The notes: generated by a model not told the origin, from the letters alone. DNA of 8,054 nt from Verrucomicrobiota bacterium (GCA_014382645.1 JACNJI010000207.1:1-8054); one strand, 5' to 3'. Positions 1 through 7,078 are shown, counted from the stretch's first letter. Program-made: numbers and translations.

Positions 1-707
1 GAGTATGGGTTTTCCCAGTTGTCTTTGAACACGTTCCATACGTCGCGCTTCCAGGTGGGTTCCTCGATCGCCGGACCGCCCCAGCCGTCGTTGGTGGTGA
101 AGTCATGGTCGTCCCAGATTGCGTAGATCGGGACCTTCTTGGCGAGTTTTGCCCATTCAGGCTGACTTTGCCGCCGGTAATAATGAAAAAGCTGCATCTC
201 CGGGGTCTTGGGATCGTCGATGTAGACGTTGTCACCGAGCAGGAGGAGGGCCCGCGGATCGATCGCTCCTATTGTATCCCACATCCGCTCGTGCGGGGGG
301 ACGTATCCGGCTCCTCCGCCGAAGGCGATGGTGAACTTGTCTGAAGGAGCGTCTTTCTTCAGCGAAGTGTCGGCTAGAGTACGTTCCCAAGGCCAAGTCT
401 TGGCATCGAACTTCCAGGCGTTCGGTTTGTCGAGTGCAAGGTCGATGAGCATTTGAGTCTGTTCCGGGTTTACCTTCTTGTCCGTAGTCGACTTAAGGTA
501 GGCGATGGCCTCCTTCTTCTTTCCCTTCAGGATGAGCTTGAGGGCGTGGGGATGAATGCGCTTTGCCTGATTTCCTTTTTCAGGTTTCTCGTTGTTGACT
601 CTTGGATTGGAGGCTTGGGCAAAAAGTCCGGAGGCACTCATCATGGCTAAGGCGACGAACAGAGAGAGGCACGTTTTGAGGATAGGCAGGCTTTTTGTTT
701 TTCTCAT
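1..707 (-). CDS. PhoD-like alkaline phosphatase/phosphodiesterase, N-terminal part
   Basis: Exported metallophosphoesterase of the PhoD-like family, which hydrolyses phosphate mono- or diesters outside the cytoplasm. The minus frame is open from the ATG at 705-707 to the left edge, giving 235 residues without the C-terminus. Residues 1-30 form a signal peptide (MRKTK, then a hydrophobic stretch, likely cleavage after LFA-Q). Residues 35-120 are a lysine-rich helical lead-in. The catalytic domain starts near residue 125 and shows GDNVYID at 158-164 and WDDHDF at 198-203, the family's metal-binding motifs. At 129-134 the sequence reads FGGGAG where many PhoD proteins have FGSC, so a usual cysteine is absent; this may be a subfamily trait. 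No strong ribosome binding site precedes the ATG, but the signal peptide directly after it supports this start. The next gene upstream on the same strand is another phosphoesterase, 85 bases away. Confidence 0.88.
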   Translation of the reverse strand, partial: MRKTKSLPILKTCLSLFVALAMMSASGLFAQASNPRVNNEKPEKGNQAKRIHPHALKLILKGKKKEAIAYLKSTTDKKVNPEQTQMLIDLALDKPNAWKFDAKTWPWERTLADTSLKKDAPSDKFTIAFGGGAGYVPPHERMWDTIGAIDPRALLLLGDNVYIDDPKTPEMQLFHYYRRQSQPEWAKLAKKVPIYAIWDDHDFTTNDGWGGPAIEEPTWKRDVWNVFKDNWENPY

Positions 708-792
708 GAGCTTGAAAGTCTTTTCAATATGAGTTCTTTTGGCAACCCGGCTTCGGGTAGGTTTGGCGATTTAGCTCTCCATCCTCGCTCTT

Positions 793-2007
793 TTATTTCT
801 CGAGATTGAAAGCATCTCGATTGTCCGCAAACTCATCAAATACTTTCTGTGCATGGTTGATGGCGCGGTAAGTACGAATATTATTCTTTATCTCCACCTC
901 AATCACATGTTGTTCCGATACGAATTTTTCAACATACCAGTATTCGTCTTTTTCTGGTTTGCGAGTGTCCACCCCCCATGCACCGTCTCCTATATATAGG
1001 GTGCCTTCTGGGTCGACTTTGTCCGCCCGTAAAAGCTTGGAGCGTTTGTACAGATGGTGATCGTTTTCAAATGCGCAATCCAAGCCATATTCATCAAAGG
1101 CGGGAATCCAATGCTTGCGAATGTTCATGCTCACAAGGTTATCGAGTCCACCTTTCATCACGCCATAAGCTGGTGCGTGGTAGAGTGCAAACAAGTGAAG
1201 TCTGTCCCTGCGGGAAGACAGTGAAGAACGAATGAAGTCGACTTGGCTTTCGACCGGATGGGTATGGCTGGAATCTAGAACGATGACCGATAGATCCTCG
1301 TAAAAATCTACCATATAAAAAGACTGTTGTTTATTAGGAAATGGAAAAAGACTGTAGAACATGGGGGCATCTTTGGGGGTTCGCCCGAAACCGGGGCTGG
1401 ATACCTCATGATTTCCAATCGCAACGACAAAGGGAATACTCAGACCATCCGCCCGCAACGCATTATTGGAATATATCTCAATCCAAGAGAGCCATTTTTT
1501 CCAGCTTATGGCATTTGCATAGGCAAGGTCACCTCCAAGCAGGGCAAAGTCAGGCGAGCGAGAAGCCATTGCCTTGACCCCAGCAGTAAGCATCTCAGCG
1601 TCTTTCATCATGTCTCCTCCCGCTACAAAACTGAGTTTGTCCGGTCGCTTTTCAGGTAAAGTACGGGCTAAAAATTCATTGTCTCCCAGAACTACTCGAT
1701 AGGTGGTGGCGGGACGCAATTCGGTTAACTTGACCTGGCACACTTCGACGTCCGAATCCTTATAAAAGGAGTGTCGCTCAACTTTGGCGGAATGGGTGCT
1801 GTTCCCATCTGCAATTCCCCATCTGAACCGTGTAGGCTCATCTTCCCTCACCAGCCAAATTACGTTGAAAGTGGTCGCTGGCGAATCCGTCCAAGTGAAG
1901 AGCGCTTTCTCAATCCCCTGACTGGTTGACTCGTTATTGTACACCACAAAGAGTGCAGTCAAAGAAGTGAATACCAGTGTGAAGGTGATGATGATCGATC
2001 TTTTCAT
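793..2007 (-). CDS. Purple-acid-phosphatase-like metallophosphoesterase, exported or membrane-anchored
   Basis: Binuclear-metal phosphoesterase of 404 residues. Residues 5-22 are hydrophobic after MKRS, acting as a signal peptide or an uncleaved anchor; no clear cleavage site is visible. Residues 35-117 resemble the fibronectin-III-like N-terminal domain of purple acid phosphatases (ALFTWTDSPATTFNVIW, then LRPATTYRVVLGD). The catalytic domain follows: GGD at 130-132, GGDLAY at 158-163 (D160, Y163), GNHE at 198-201, VLDSSHTHP around 243-251, YHAP at 276-279 (H277) and ENDHHLYKR at 314-322. The last motif aligns with GHxH of plant-type enzymes, but the first histidine position is Asp316, so metal binding may differ. 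The natural substrate cannot be told. It sits between a PhoD-like gene and an alpha/beta hydrolase, all on the minus strand with gaps of 85 and 133 bases, so co-transcription is possible but not shown. Confidence 0.87.
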   Translation of the reverse strand: MKRSIIITFTLVFTSLTALFVVYNNESTSQGIEKALFTWTDSPATTFNVIWLVREDEPTRFRWGIADGNSTHSAKVERHSFYKDSDVEVCQVKLTELRPATTYRVVLGDNEFLARTLPEKRPDKLSFVAGGDMMKDAEMLTAGVKAMASRSPDFALLGGDLAYANAISWKKWLSWIEIYSNNALRADGLSIPFVVAIGNHEVSSPGFGRTPKDAPMFYSLFPFPNKQQSFYMVDFYEDLSVIVLDSSHTHPVESQVDFIRSSLSSRRDRLHLFALYHAPAYGVMKGGLDNLVSMNIRKHWIPAFDEYGLDCAFENDHHLYKRSKLLRADKVDPEGTLYIGDGAWGVDTRKPEKDEYWYVEKFVSEQHVIEVEIKNNIRTYRAINHAQKVFDEFADNRDAFNLEK

Positions 2008-2078
2008 CTTCTTGGTTCCAGTAATTTAGCTAAGTTCAATATCACGATTGAGAGACCGTTAGCATCACTGGCAAGGGT

Positions 2079-2099
2079 GTTGCGATCATTTTACGCAAC
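2079..2099. other. Inverted repeat, 6-base arms, between hydrolase and phosphatase genes
   Basis: GTTGCG at 2079-2084 and CGCAAC at 2094-2099 flank a 9-base A/T-rich spacer. The dyad lies downstream of the alpha/beta hydrolase stop and about 70 bases before the phosphatase start. No T tract follows on either strand, so it does not look like an intrinsic terminator. An operator or chance dyad is possible. Confidence 0.3.
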
Positions 2100-2140
2100 G
2101 CTATGGCCAAGCCCACTGGTAATGAAGGATTTTCCATTAT

Positions 2141-3010
2141 TCATTTGTTGGAACATATTTGTTTTTGTAGCCAAGCCCGAGCCGTTTGCCGGGTGGGACT
2201 TTCACGATGGGCCCAGAGGTCGGTATGGGAATGGATGACGGGGCCATCGGGAATCTTAAAGATCTTGGCCACGGGGACGGGCAGGAAGGTGAAGGCCCCG
2301 AGGTCTGTGTGTTCCTTGAGGTAGTCGTTTGCGCTTCCGCACACCAGAACAGGACGACCCTTCAGCCGGGCGAGGCGCTTGAGAGCGGAAGCCCGGTCAC
2401 TTTTTGGGTAACCCCATTTCCTTTGTCCGTCGAAATGATCGTGGGCGATCATTCCCTTCCAGAAGGCGGCGATTTCATCATCCGCCAATCCGAGGTAACC
2501 ACAGGCTATGGCACCGCGTGAAAATCCGCAGACAAAGAGGTTGTCGGGATCTCCACCGAATGCCTTGCAGATACGGGGCAGGTTGACCTTGCAGTAGTCG
2601 ATGGTGGCTTGGCGGTCGCCCCACCACTTCACCGTGTTCTCCTTCTTGCCCTTCTGGACGTAAGGCATGGATACCCAAATGAAGCCTTTCCCTCCGCTCA
2701 ATCCGTAGCCCAAGTTGGCACCCTTGACCTCTCCGGTTGATCCGCAAAAAGGTGCCTTGTTGCCAGTGTACTCGACCAGCACGGGATAGGTCTTTCCCTT
2801 TTGCCAGTCGGTGGGGAGGTAGAGTGTGTGATAGACCTGTGTGCTTTCGTACTCGGGTGCAACTTGACGGACCCGCTTGCCCGGAGCGGGCACCTCCTCC
2901 GCCATGACGGGGGTGACCAAATCCTTGGCTGGTTGCGATTTTGCCAGAGAATGAGCATGCCCGTTCCATAGCAAAGCGATGGAAAAAAGGATCCGCACTA
3001 ATAGATTCAT
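2141..3010 (-). CDS. Secreted alpha/beta hydrolase (esterase-like)
   Basis: Putative exported serine hydrolase of 289 residues. Residues 1-23 are a signal peptide (MNLLVRILFSIALLW, ending near SLA-K). The mature part reads as an alpha/beta-hydrolase fold: beta strands around YPVLVEYTGN (75-84) and GFIWVSMPYV (109-118), then FGGDPDNLFVCGFSRGA at 151-167, where Ser164 in G-F-S-R-G is the nucleophile elbow. RPVLVCGSANDY at 219-230 is where the acid residue is expected (Asp229), and the histidine could be His260 or His262 in VIHSH. The FGGDP...GFSRG arrangement is typical of esterase-D and feruloyl-esterase/PHB-depolymerase relatives, so an ester is the likely substrate, but none can be named. 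A weak purine stretch (GGATAGG) lies 5 bases before the ATG. Another 193-residue reading frame over the same bases is a shadow. The damaged anti-sigma gene ends 87 bases upstream on the same strand. Confidence 0.83.
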   Translation of the reverse strand: MNLLVRILFSIALLWNGHAHSLAKSQPAKDLVTPVMAEEVPAPGKRVRQVAPEYESTQVYHTLYLPTDWQKGKTYPVLVEYTGNKAPFCGSTGEVKGANLGYGLSGGKGFIWVSMPYVQKGKKENTVKWWGDRQATIDYCKVNLPRICKAFGGDPDNLFVCGFSRGAIACGYLGLADDEIAAFWKGMIAHDHFDGQRKWGYPKSDRASALKRLARLKGRPVLVCGSANDYLKEHTDLGAFTFLPVPVAKIFKIPDGPVIHSHTDLWAHRESPTRQTARAWLQKQICSNK

Positions 3011-3097
3011 GGAGACCTATCCTAGAAACGTTGCATTGCTGGTCGATTCGATTCGACAAGCTAAGGGAAATTGCCGAATCAAGGACGCTTAGGAAAA

Positions 3098-3544
3098 TCA
3101 GGATTTGGCCAAGGCGACCACGATCTCCTGCTTCGACTTAACGACACCGCCCGGTTGCTCGAGAGTGATGACGAAGGCGGCGGGGTCGGAGACTTGCAGG
3201 GCGTTGCGGATGGGGATAATCGCCGTTGCGCTTCCTGAGGGAATATTGAAGACGCCGCCATCCACTGGAATCTCATCCCGTTTCGGGTCCACGATCCAAA
3301 GCTGATATTGGTTTTTGGTTGGGTCGTTGACGGGCAGGTTGACGAGAGACATGTATCCTTCTTGGCGCTCGTCGTTCCATATGACTTCGCCACTGATTTC
3401 CGCATAGGGATCACTCGCTGGGGAGAAGGCCAGACGCTTGGTTTCGGGAGCATCCCGAACCAGTGCTTCAAGTTGTTGAGCGGCAGTTAATTCAGGAGCG
3501 AGTACCGGCGTGTCGAAGTCGGGGAGGTTGAAGAAAACAAGAAG
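3098..3544 (-). pseudogene. Anti-sigma factor, RskA-type C-terminal remnant (N-terminus lost)
   Basis: The minus frame ending at 3098 encodes about 148 residues matching only the periplasmic C-terminal domain of RskA/anti-sigma-K factors: EVIWNDERQEGYM, then NQYQLWIVDPKRDEIPVDGG, FNIPSG, and VITLEQPGGVVKSK near the end. Such proteins normally begin with a cytoplasmic sigma-binding domain of about 80-100 residues and one membrane helix. Here the homology starts abruptly: the frame can be followed back to about 3544 (LLVFFNLPDF, perhaps the tail of the membrane helix), and a TAG closes it at 3563-3565. No start codon stands near the natural N-terminus; the first ATG is at 3352, inside the domain. 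The region directly upstream belongs, in another frame, to the sigma factor. I read this as the 3' half of the cognate anti-sigma gene left after a deletion at about 3543. A protein begun at 3352 (84 residues) would be untethered and could not bind sigma. Confidence 0.72.
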
Positions 3545-4088
3545 GCATGCCGGTTTCTTTAACTATTTCCTCATGTGTCATTCCCTTTACGAAATGAAGG
3601 GAAAAGAGTTCCCGGGTTTTTTCGGGTAGTTGTTCGAGAGCCTTCCATAGAAGTTCTCGATCCAAACCGGTTCCGGCAATTGGAATAACAGAAGAAGCTT
3701 CAGGAACACTCTCCAAATCAGTCAGCACGGGAAGCCTACTTTGCTTGCGTTGCCAGTCAATTGAACGGCGACGGGCAATCAATCCGATGAAGGTTGTCTC
3801 GCGGGCAACTGCTGGGTTGTATGTGCCGGCTTTTTGCCAGATTTCGGTGAAAATTCCCTGACATGTCTCCTCGGCGTCAATACGTTCGCTTATGCGACGG
3901 CAAACTATGCTCCAAACAAGCGGACCGTATACATCAATGCACCTTTTCATCGCTTGTCCGTCCCCTTTTGCGACGAGAGGGAGCAAGGATTCGTTCGCGT
4001 TGGCTTGAGAACCCTCGGAAGCAACGATTCCGAGCGCGAAGCGAAAGGAATCGATATTGGAAAAGAGGATGAAGTTACGCAAATACAT
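3492..4088 (-). CDS. ECF-type RNA polymerase sigma factor, region 4 truncated
   Basis: Extracytoplasmic-function sigma-70 family protein, 198 residues as read. Region 2 is well kept at about 34-120: SLLPLVAKGDGQA, YGPLVWSIVCRR, DAEETCQGIFTEIWQKA (core binding and -10 recognition) and IARRRSIDWQRKQSRLP. Region 4 begins at about 145 (LLWKALEQLPEKTRELFSLHF, MTHEEIVKETGMP), but homology stops at Pro182; the normal continuation of the helix-turn-helix (of the type LGTVKSRLRRG) is replaced by 16 unrelated residues and a stop. Those 16 residues are the anti-sigma gene read in the wrong frame. The protein therefore lacks its -35 recognition helix and is probably inactive. The ATG at 4086-4088 gives a 30-residue N-terminal extension before region 2; no better downstream start was found. 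It lies 74 bases from the three-domain fasciclin gene, a plausible target or partner. Confidence 0.78.
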   Translation of the reverse strand: MYLRNFILFSNIDSFRFALGIVASEGSQANANESLLPLVAKGDGQAMKRCIDVYGPLVWSIVCRRISERIDAEETCQGIFTEIWQKAGTYNPAVARETTFIGLIARRRSIDWQRKQSRLPVLTDLESVPEASSVIPIAGTGLDRELLWKALEQLPEKTRELFSLHFVKGMTHEEIVKETGMPSCFLQPPRLRHAGTRS

Positions 4089-4113
4089 GCTAAGAAGTTA
4101 GCCGAAATATTAA

Positions 4114-4136
4114 CATTGATTATGATGTCATCAATG
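4114..4136 (-). terminator. Possible weak terminator or operator dyad
   Basis: CATTGAT (4114-4120) and ATCAATG (4130-4136) form a 7-base-pair stem with a 9-base loop. In the minus direction it follows the large fasciclin gene by about 25 bases and is followed by TTAATATTT, T-rich but not a clean T run. It also lies about 26 bases upstream of the sigma factor start, so an operator role is equally possible. Confidence 0.3.
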
Positions 4137-4162
4137 AAAATAGATTTTTTGTTTTCCATAGA

Positions 4163-5857
4163 TCAGCGGCCAAAGCGTGCTTGGTCCGGAATTTGCATAA
4201 GGTAAGAATCCACGATACGATCTTCTCTCTGCTCGAGTTCTCCGAGAAGGTCTCGGAAGACATTACGGGATTTCCATGCCTCGACTGCAAACTGTGCAAC
4301 CGGTTGATCGTCTACAATAACAGCTCTAAGTTTGTTGCTTTGCGAGGAGGATGAAAATTGGGTGTATTTGGATAAGAATTCATATCCGTTCCTGCTGAAT
4401 GAGCGCCAACTTGTTTCATATTCACCCTTAGCATATAGAGCCGATCCTTCCTTCAAACTTTTTTGGACGAATAGAATCGCATCGACTGTGGTTATATCCT
4501 TTTCGGGTAATTCCATTGGATCAGGGATTACGGACCCGATTGCGTTGATGAGCCCATTGAACGCTTCCGAATCGGATTCGATGATTCGGATGCCACTAAT
4601 TTTTGACTTACCCTCGTCCTGAGTGAGATAAATTGGAGCCCCGTGGATTGTTCTAAGCTTATTATATGGCTTTGGGTTTTCGCTAACGTGCTTGCCGACA
4701 ATCACGTGCCGTGCCAACACCCCGTAAAGTGCTTCCGTCAAGGACTTACCGTGGTTTTTGATTAGGGATTTGTACGGATCCTTCTCCCATGCTTCATTAA
4801 CTGGAGCAAATATGGTGTACTGAGATCTGGATGCTGCCAATGGCAAATCTAAACCTGTCTCTTTGAGCAAGCGAGTCAATGTACTGAAACGTTCCTCGTT
4901 TTTGAGCATTTCAAGCAAGCTGTTTTCAGCCGGCAATATGACTGAATCGATCACGTGAATGATGCCGTTCGCACAGGGTATGTCCGTTTCAATGATCTTT
5001 GCTCCGTCGATGGTGGCATGTTTGCCGTGAAGTTTATAATTCAATTGTTGGCCAAAGGCACTGAATGGGGTAACATCGGAGACACCGAGGCTACGGTGAC
5101 CACCCGAAGATTTGCCGTACGCAAAAACGCTTTCCGTAATGTGATGCTTGATGATATCTTCCAACCGTTCGTCGTTTTCGGGAAGAAATAGGGATTCGAG
5201 CACTTGAGGCGGAAGTTTTTTAAACGCATCATCCGTAGGGGCAAAGGTCGTGTACAGGCTGTGCATATTTTGAAACAGCTTGCCTTGACGGCTGGCCGTG
5301 ATGGCCTTGGTGAAAATGGTGAACCTGCCGTCCTTTTGGAGACGCTGGAACAAATCGTCCGTCGTTGGAGTAAGCACCGAATCAATTAAGTAAATGACCC
5401 CGTTGGAACAAGGGAACACTTTGGCTGTAAAACGGGCATCACCAATCATTCCCTTTTTGTAGTTAACAGTCAGAAACTGACTGGAAGTCATACGGAGCAA
5501 AGAATATTTTTCTATAAAAATTTGTGCTTCCGCGAGCTCTTTGACGTGAAAGCCAAAAACTTCCTCTAGTCGGTCGTCATTACGCGGATCAAGCAATTTA
5601 TCCACTGTCCCTTTAGGCAAATTCTTGAATGCTGCATCGGTGGGAGCGAAAACCGTATAACTTGCGCTGGTATTTTCGGACAGCGTGGATCCGACCCCGG
5701 TTTTTTCGAGAAGCTGGAGAAAGCTCGATAACTCCGGCATTTCCCGGATGGTACGGCCAATGGTATTGGCTTCTGCGGGGTTCGCTGCTTGAAGGCTGAG
5801 AGTGAGAACCGAAAGGGAGACGATGATAGCAAGGGGTAATCTTCTAGGGAATTTCAT
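4163..5857 (-). CDS. Exported protein with three fasciclin (FAS1) domains and a helical C-terminal tail
   Basis: 564 residues. Signal peptide 1-25 (KFPRR, hydrophobic core, likely cleavage LQA-A). Three FAS1 domains in tandem: about 33-163 (YTVFAPTDAAFKNLP at 67-81, then SNGVIYLIDSVLTP), 165-309 (YTTFAPTDDAFKKLP at 202-216, then [14 protein letters not shown]) and 312-446 (YTIFAPVNEAW at 347-357, then NGLINAIGSVIP). FAS1 domains mediate adhesion or ligand binding outside the cell. Domains 1 and 2 each carry a cysteine at the same place, two residues before the NG of the second conserved motif (Cys150, Cys295); domain 3 lacks it and is the most diverged. Residues 455-564 form a charged helical tail resembling the tail of the neighbouring single-FAS1 protein. 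No lipobox or anchor is visible. A terminator separates it from the upstream fasciclin gene, so it probably has its own promoter. No Shine-Dalgarno precedes the ATG; the signal peptide fixes the start. Confidence 0.9.
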   Translation of the reverse strand: MKFPRRLPLAIIVSLSVLTLSLQAANPAEANTIGRTIREMPELSSFLQLLEKTGVGSTLSENTSASYTVFAPTDAAFKNLPKGTVDKLLDPRNDDRLEEVFGFHVKELAEAQIFIEKYSLLRMTSSQFLTVNYKKGMIGDARFTAKVFPCSNGVIYLIDSVLTPTTDDLFQRLQKDGRFTIFTKAITASRQGKLFQNMHSLYTTFAPTDDAFKKLPPQVLESLFLPENDERLEDIIKHHITESVFAYGKSSGGHRSLGVSDVTPFSAFGQQLNYKLHGKHATIDGAKIIETDIPCANGIIHVIDSVILPAENSLLEMLKNEERFSTLTRLLKETGLDLPLAASRSQYTIFAPVNEAWEKDPYKSLIKNHGKSLTEALYGVLARHVIVGKHVSENPKPYNKLRTIHGAPIYLTQDEGKSKISGIRIIESDSEAFNGLINAIGSVIPDPMELPEKDITTVDAILFVQKSLKEGSALYAKGEYETSWRSFSRNGYEFLSKYTQFSSSSQSNKLRAVIVDDQPVAQFAVEAWKSRNVFRDLLGELEQREDRIVDSYLMQIPDQARFGR

Positions 5858-5894
5858 AAGAAAAGGGGGAAGAATAATTTATTGAATTATGGGC

Positions 5895-5934
5895 TAAAGA
5901 AAACGCGGACTCCCTTGGATGGAAGCCCGCGTTA
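5895..5934 (-). terminator. Rho-independent terminator of the single-FAS1 gene
   Basis: Arms AACGCGG (5902-5908) and CCGCGTT (5927-5933) pair over 7 bases, and inner TCC/GGA (5911-5913, 5921-5923) extend the stem across a small internal loop. Read on the minus strand the hairpin is followed at once by TTTTCTTT, the expected U-rich tail. It lies about 20 bases after the stop of the 248-residue fasciclin gene. Confidence 0.8.
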
Positions 5935-5953
5935 TCAAATTGACAGAGGTGTA

Positions 5954-6700
5954 TTAGTTGGAAGAGGCGAGCACCTGGTCGAAGGCTTTTCTCATGATCC
6001 AAGCTTGGGAAGTCGGGCAGCTTTCAGCGGATGCCTTGTGCATGGCAGTCTTGATGGTCTTCGCTGCGACCGGGCAAGCTGAGGAAGAACACTGGCCTAG
6101 GACATCCTTGCCTGCTTTCATGTACAAAACTGCGGCCTGAGCGTGATGACCGGAATTGAACATTGGAACGCCCTTGTGAATGGCTTGCTTGATGATGTGG
6201 TTGGTGTTTCCGGCAACCTTTTTGGTGGCAGGGATCAAAACTGCGTCAATCACGTGTATGATCCCGTTAGATGTCTTGATGTCGGCCTTGATTACCTTGG
6301 ATTTGTTAATCATCAAGGTTTTGCCGGAGGGCTTGATGGTGATTTCGGCACCGTTGACAGTTTTGGCGGAGTCGAGCTTGGCGGCCTTCTTCGCCTTAAC
6401 TTTGCCGGAAACAACATGGTAAGTAAGGATGCTTACAAGTTTTTGCTTGTTCTCAGGTTTGAGAAGAGATTCGACCGTACCTTTGGGCAACTTGGCAAAA
6501 GCCTCGTCAGTCGGCGCAAAAACCGTGAAAGGGCCTTCGCCCTTGAGCGTGTCGACAAGGCCGGCTGCCTTTACTGCGGCGACAAGCGTCTTGAAGCTCC
6601 CTGCGGCGACGGCGGTGTCCACGATGTCTTTTTTAGGTGCTCCCGAAAGAAGGGAAGCGATCATTAATAAGGATGTTACGGATGTGATTATTTTTTTCAT
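5954..6700 (-). CDS. Exported single fasciclin (FAS1) domain protein with cysteine-bearing tail
   Basis: 248 residues. Signal peptide of about 20-21 residues ([21 protein letters not shown]). One canonical FAS1 domain at about 24-157: [23 protein letters not shown] (first conserved box from residue 58), YHVVSGK at 94-100, and [15 protein letters not shown] at 143-157. It closely resembles stand-alone bacterial FAS1 proteins, which are secreted and linked to adhesion or matrix. Residues 163-248 are an extra tail: [19 protein letters not shown] (175-193), a segment with Cys204, Cys209 and Cys228, and [12 protein letters not shown] (233-244). The tail is predicted helical and resembles the end of the three-domain neighbour. 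The protein is lysine- and alanine-rich and basic, unlike the larger one. No Shine-Dalgarno is seen; the leader just before the ATG is A-rich. A strong terminator follows, so this is probably a monocistronic unit. Confidence 0.92.
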   Translation of the reverse strand: MKKIITSVTSLLMIASLLSGAPKKDIVDTAVAAGSFKTLVAAVKAAGLVDTLKGEGPFTVFAPTDEAFAKLPKGTVESLLKPENKQKLVSILTYHVVSGKVKAKKAAKLDSAKTVNGAEITIKPSGKTLMINKSKVIKADIKTSNGIIHVIDAVLIPATKKVAGNTNHIIKQAIHKGVPMFNSGHHAQAAVLYMKAGKDVLGQCSSSACPVAAKTIKTAMHKASAESCPTSQAWIMRKAFDQVLASSN

Positions 6701-7078
6701 TATGTTTTTAGTTAGTCGTTAAGGCATTAGAAGATTATTAAATTCTATAATTAAGGTATTCGTGTGAAATTGACTTTTGGATTCAAAAAAAAAGGTTTTC
6801 GCAGCAAAATTAAGCAGGGTAGCCAAGCCACATCATTAATAGGGTGTTTCAACAGACCTAGGATTCTTCCAATAAAGAATCAAACGGACGTGTGGACAAT
6901 GGAGTGTGTTTAAACGAGCAATAGCTTTAATAAGCTCTTGGATCGTTGCTTCCTTCCATTCCTTCAATTTTGCATCCAGCCTTTTGACAGGTTCGACGTA
7001 GGGGGAGGATCTATTTAGCTCCCGTCATCCGATACTCCAAATCGAACCGACTGGAGGGATGAGCCTGCGAGTCCGTTT
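6701..7078. other. Intergenic stretch with no confident gene
   Basis: The first 90 bases upstream of the single-FAS1 gene are A/T-rich and should hold its promoter; on the minus strand TTATAG-like -10 candidates occur around 6735-6750, but no convincing -35 pairs with them. A run of nine or so A residues sits near 6785. From 7024 down to 6836 the minus strand is open for about 62 codons without an ATG, ending in a TAA. Its translation (KRLDAKLKEWKEATIQELIK, later VRLILYWKNPRSVETPY) has protein-like composition but no family I recognise. It may be a decayed fragment or chance. Confidence 0.45.

Noticed and set aside
740..765. Hairpin ACCCG/CGGGT between the two phosphoesterase genes
   Set aside because: The stem is only 5 bases and no T tract follows on either strand, so it is not supported as a terminator or riboswitch.
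3042..3057. Palindrome-like GTCGA/TCGAC upstream of the hydrolase gene
   Set aside because: Short 5-base arms within a repeated ATTCG sequence; chance cannot be excluded.
2478..3059. 193-residue minus-strand reading frame
   Set aside because: It overlaps the alpha/beta hydrolase in another frame; the hydrolase has a signal peptide and GFSRG motif, whereas this frame has no motif and an Arg/His/Gly-rich shadow composition.
3079..3471. 130-residue minus-strand reading frame over the anti-sigma remnant
   Set aside because: Ser/Pro/Arg-rich shadow; the neighbouring frame carries the recognisable RskA motifs.
3947..4159. Alternative 70-residue N-terminus for the sigma gene
   Set aside because: It is in a different frame from region 2 of the sigma factor and shows no sigma motif.
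6143..6667. 174-residue plus-strand reading frame
   Set aside because: It lies antisense to the clear single-FAS1 gene and shows no domain of its own.
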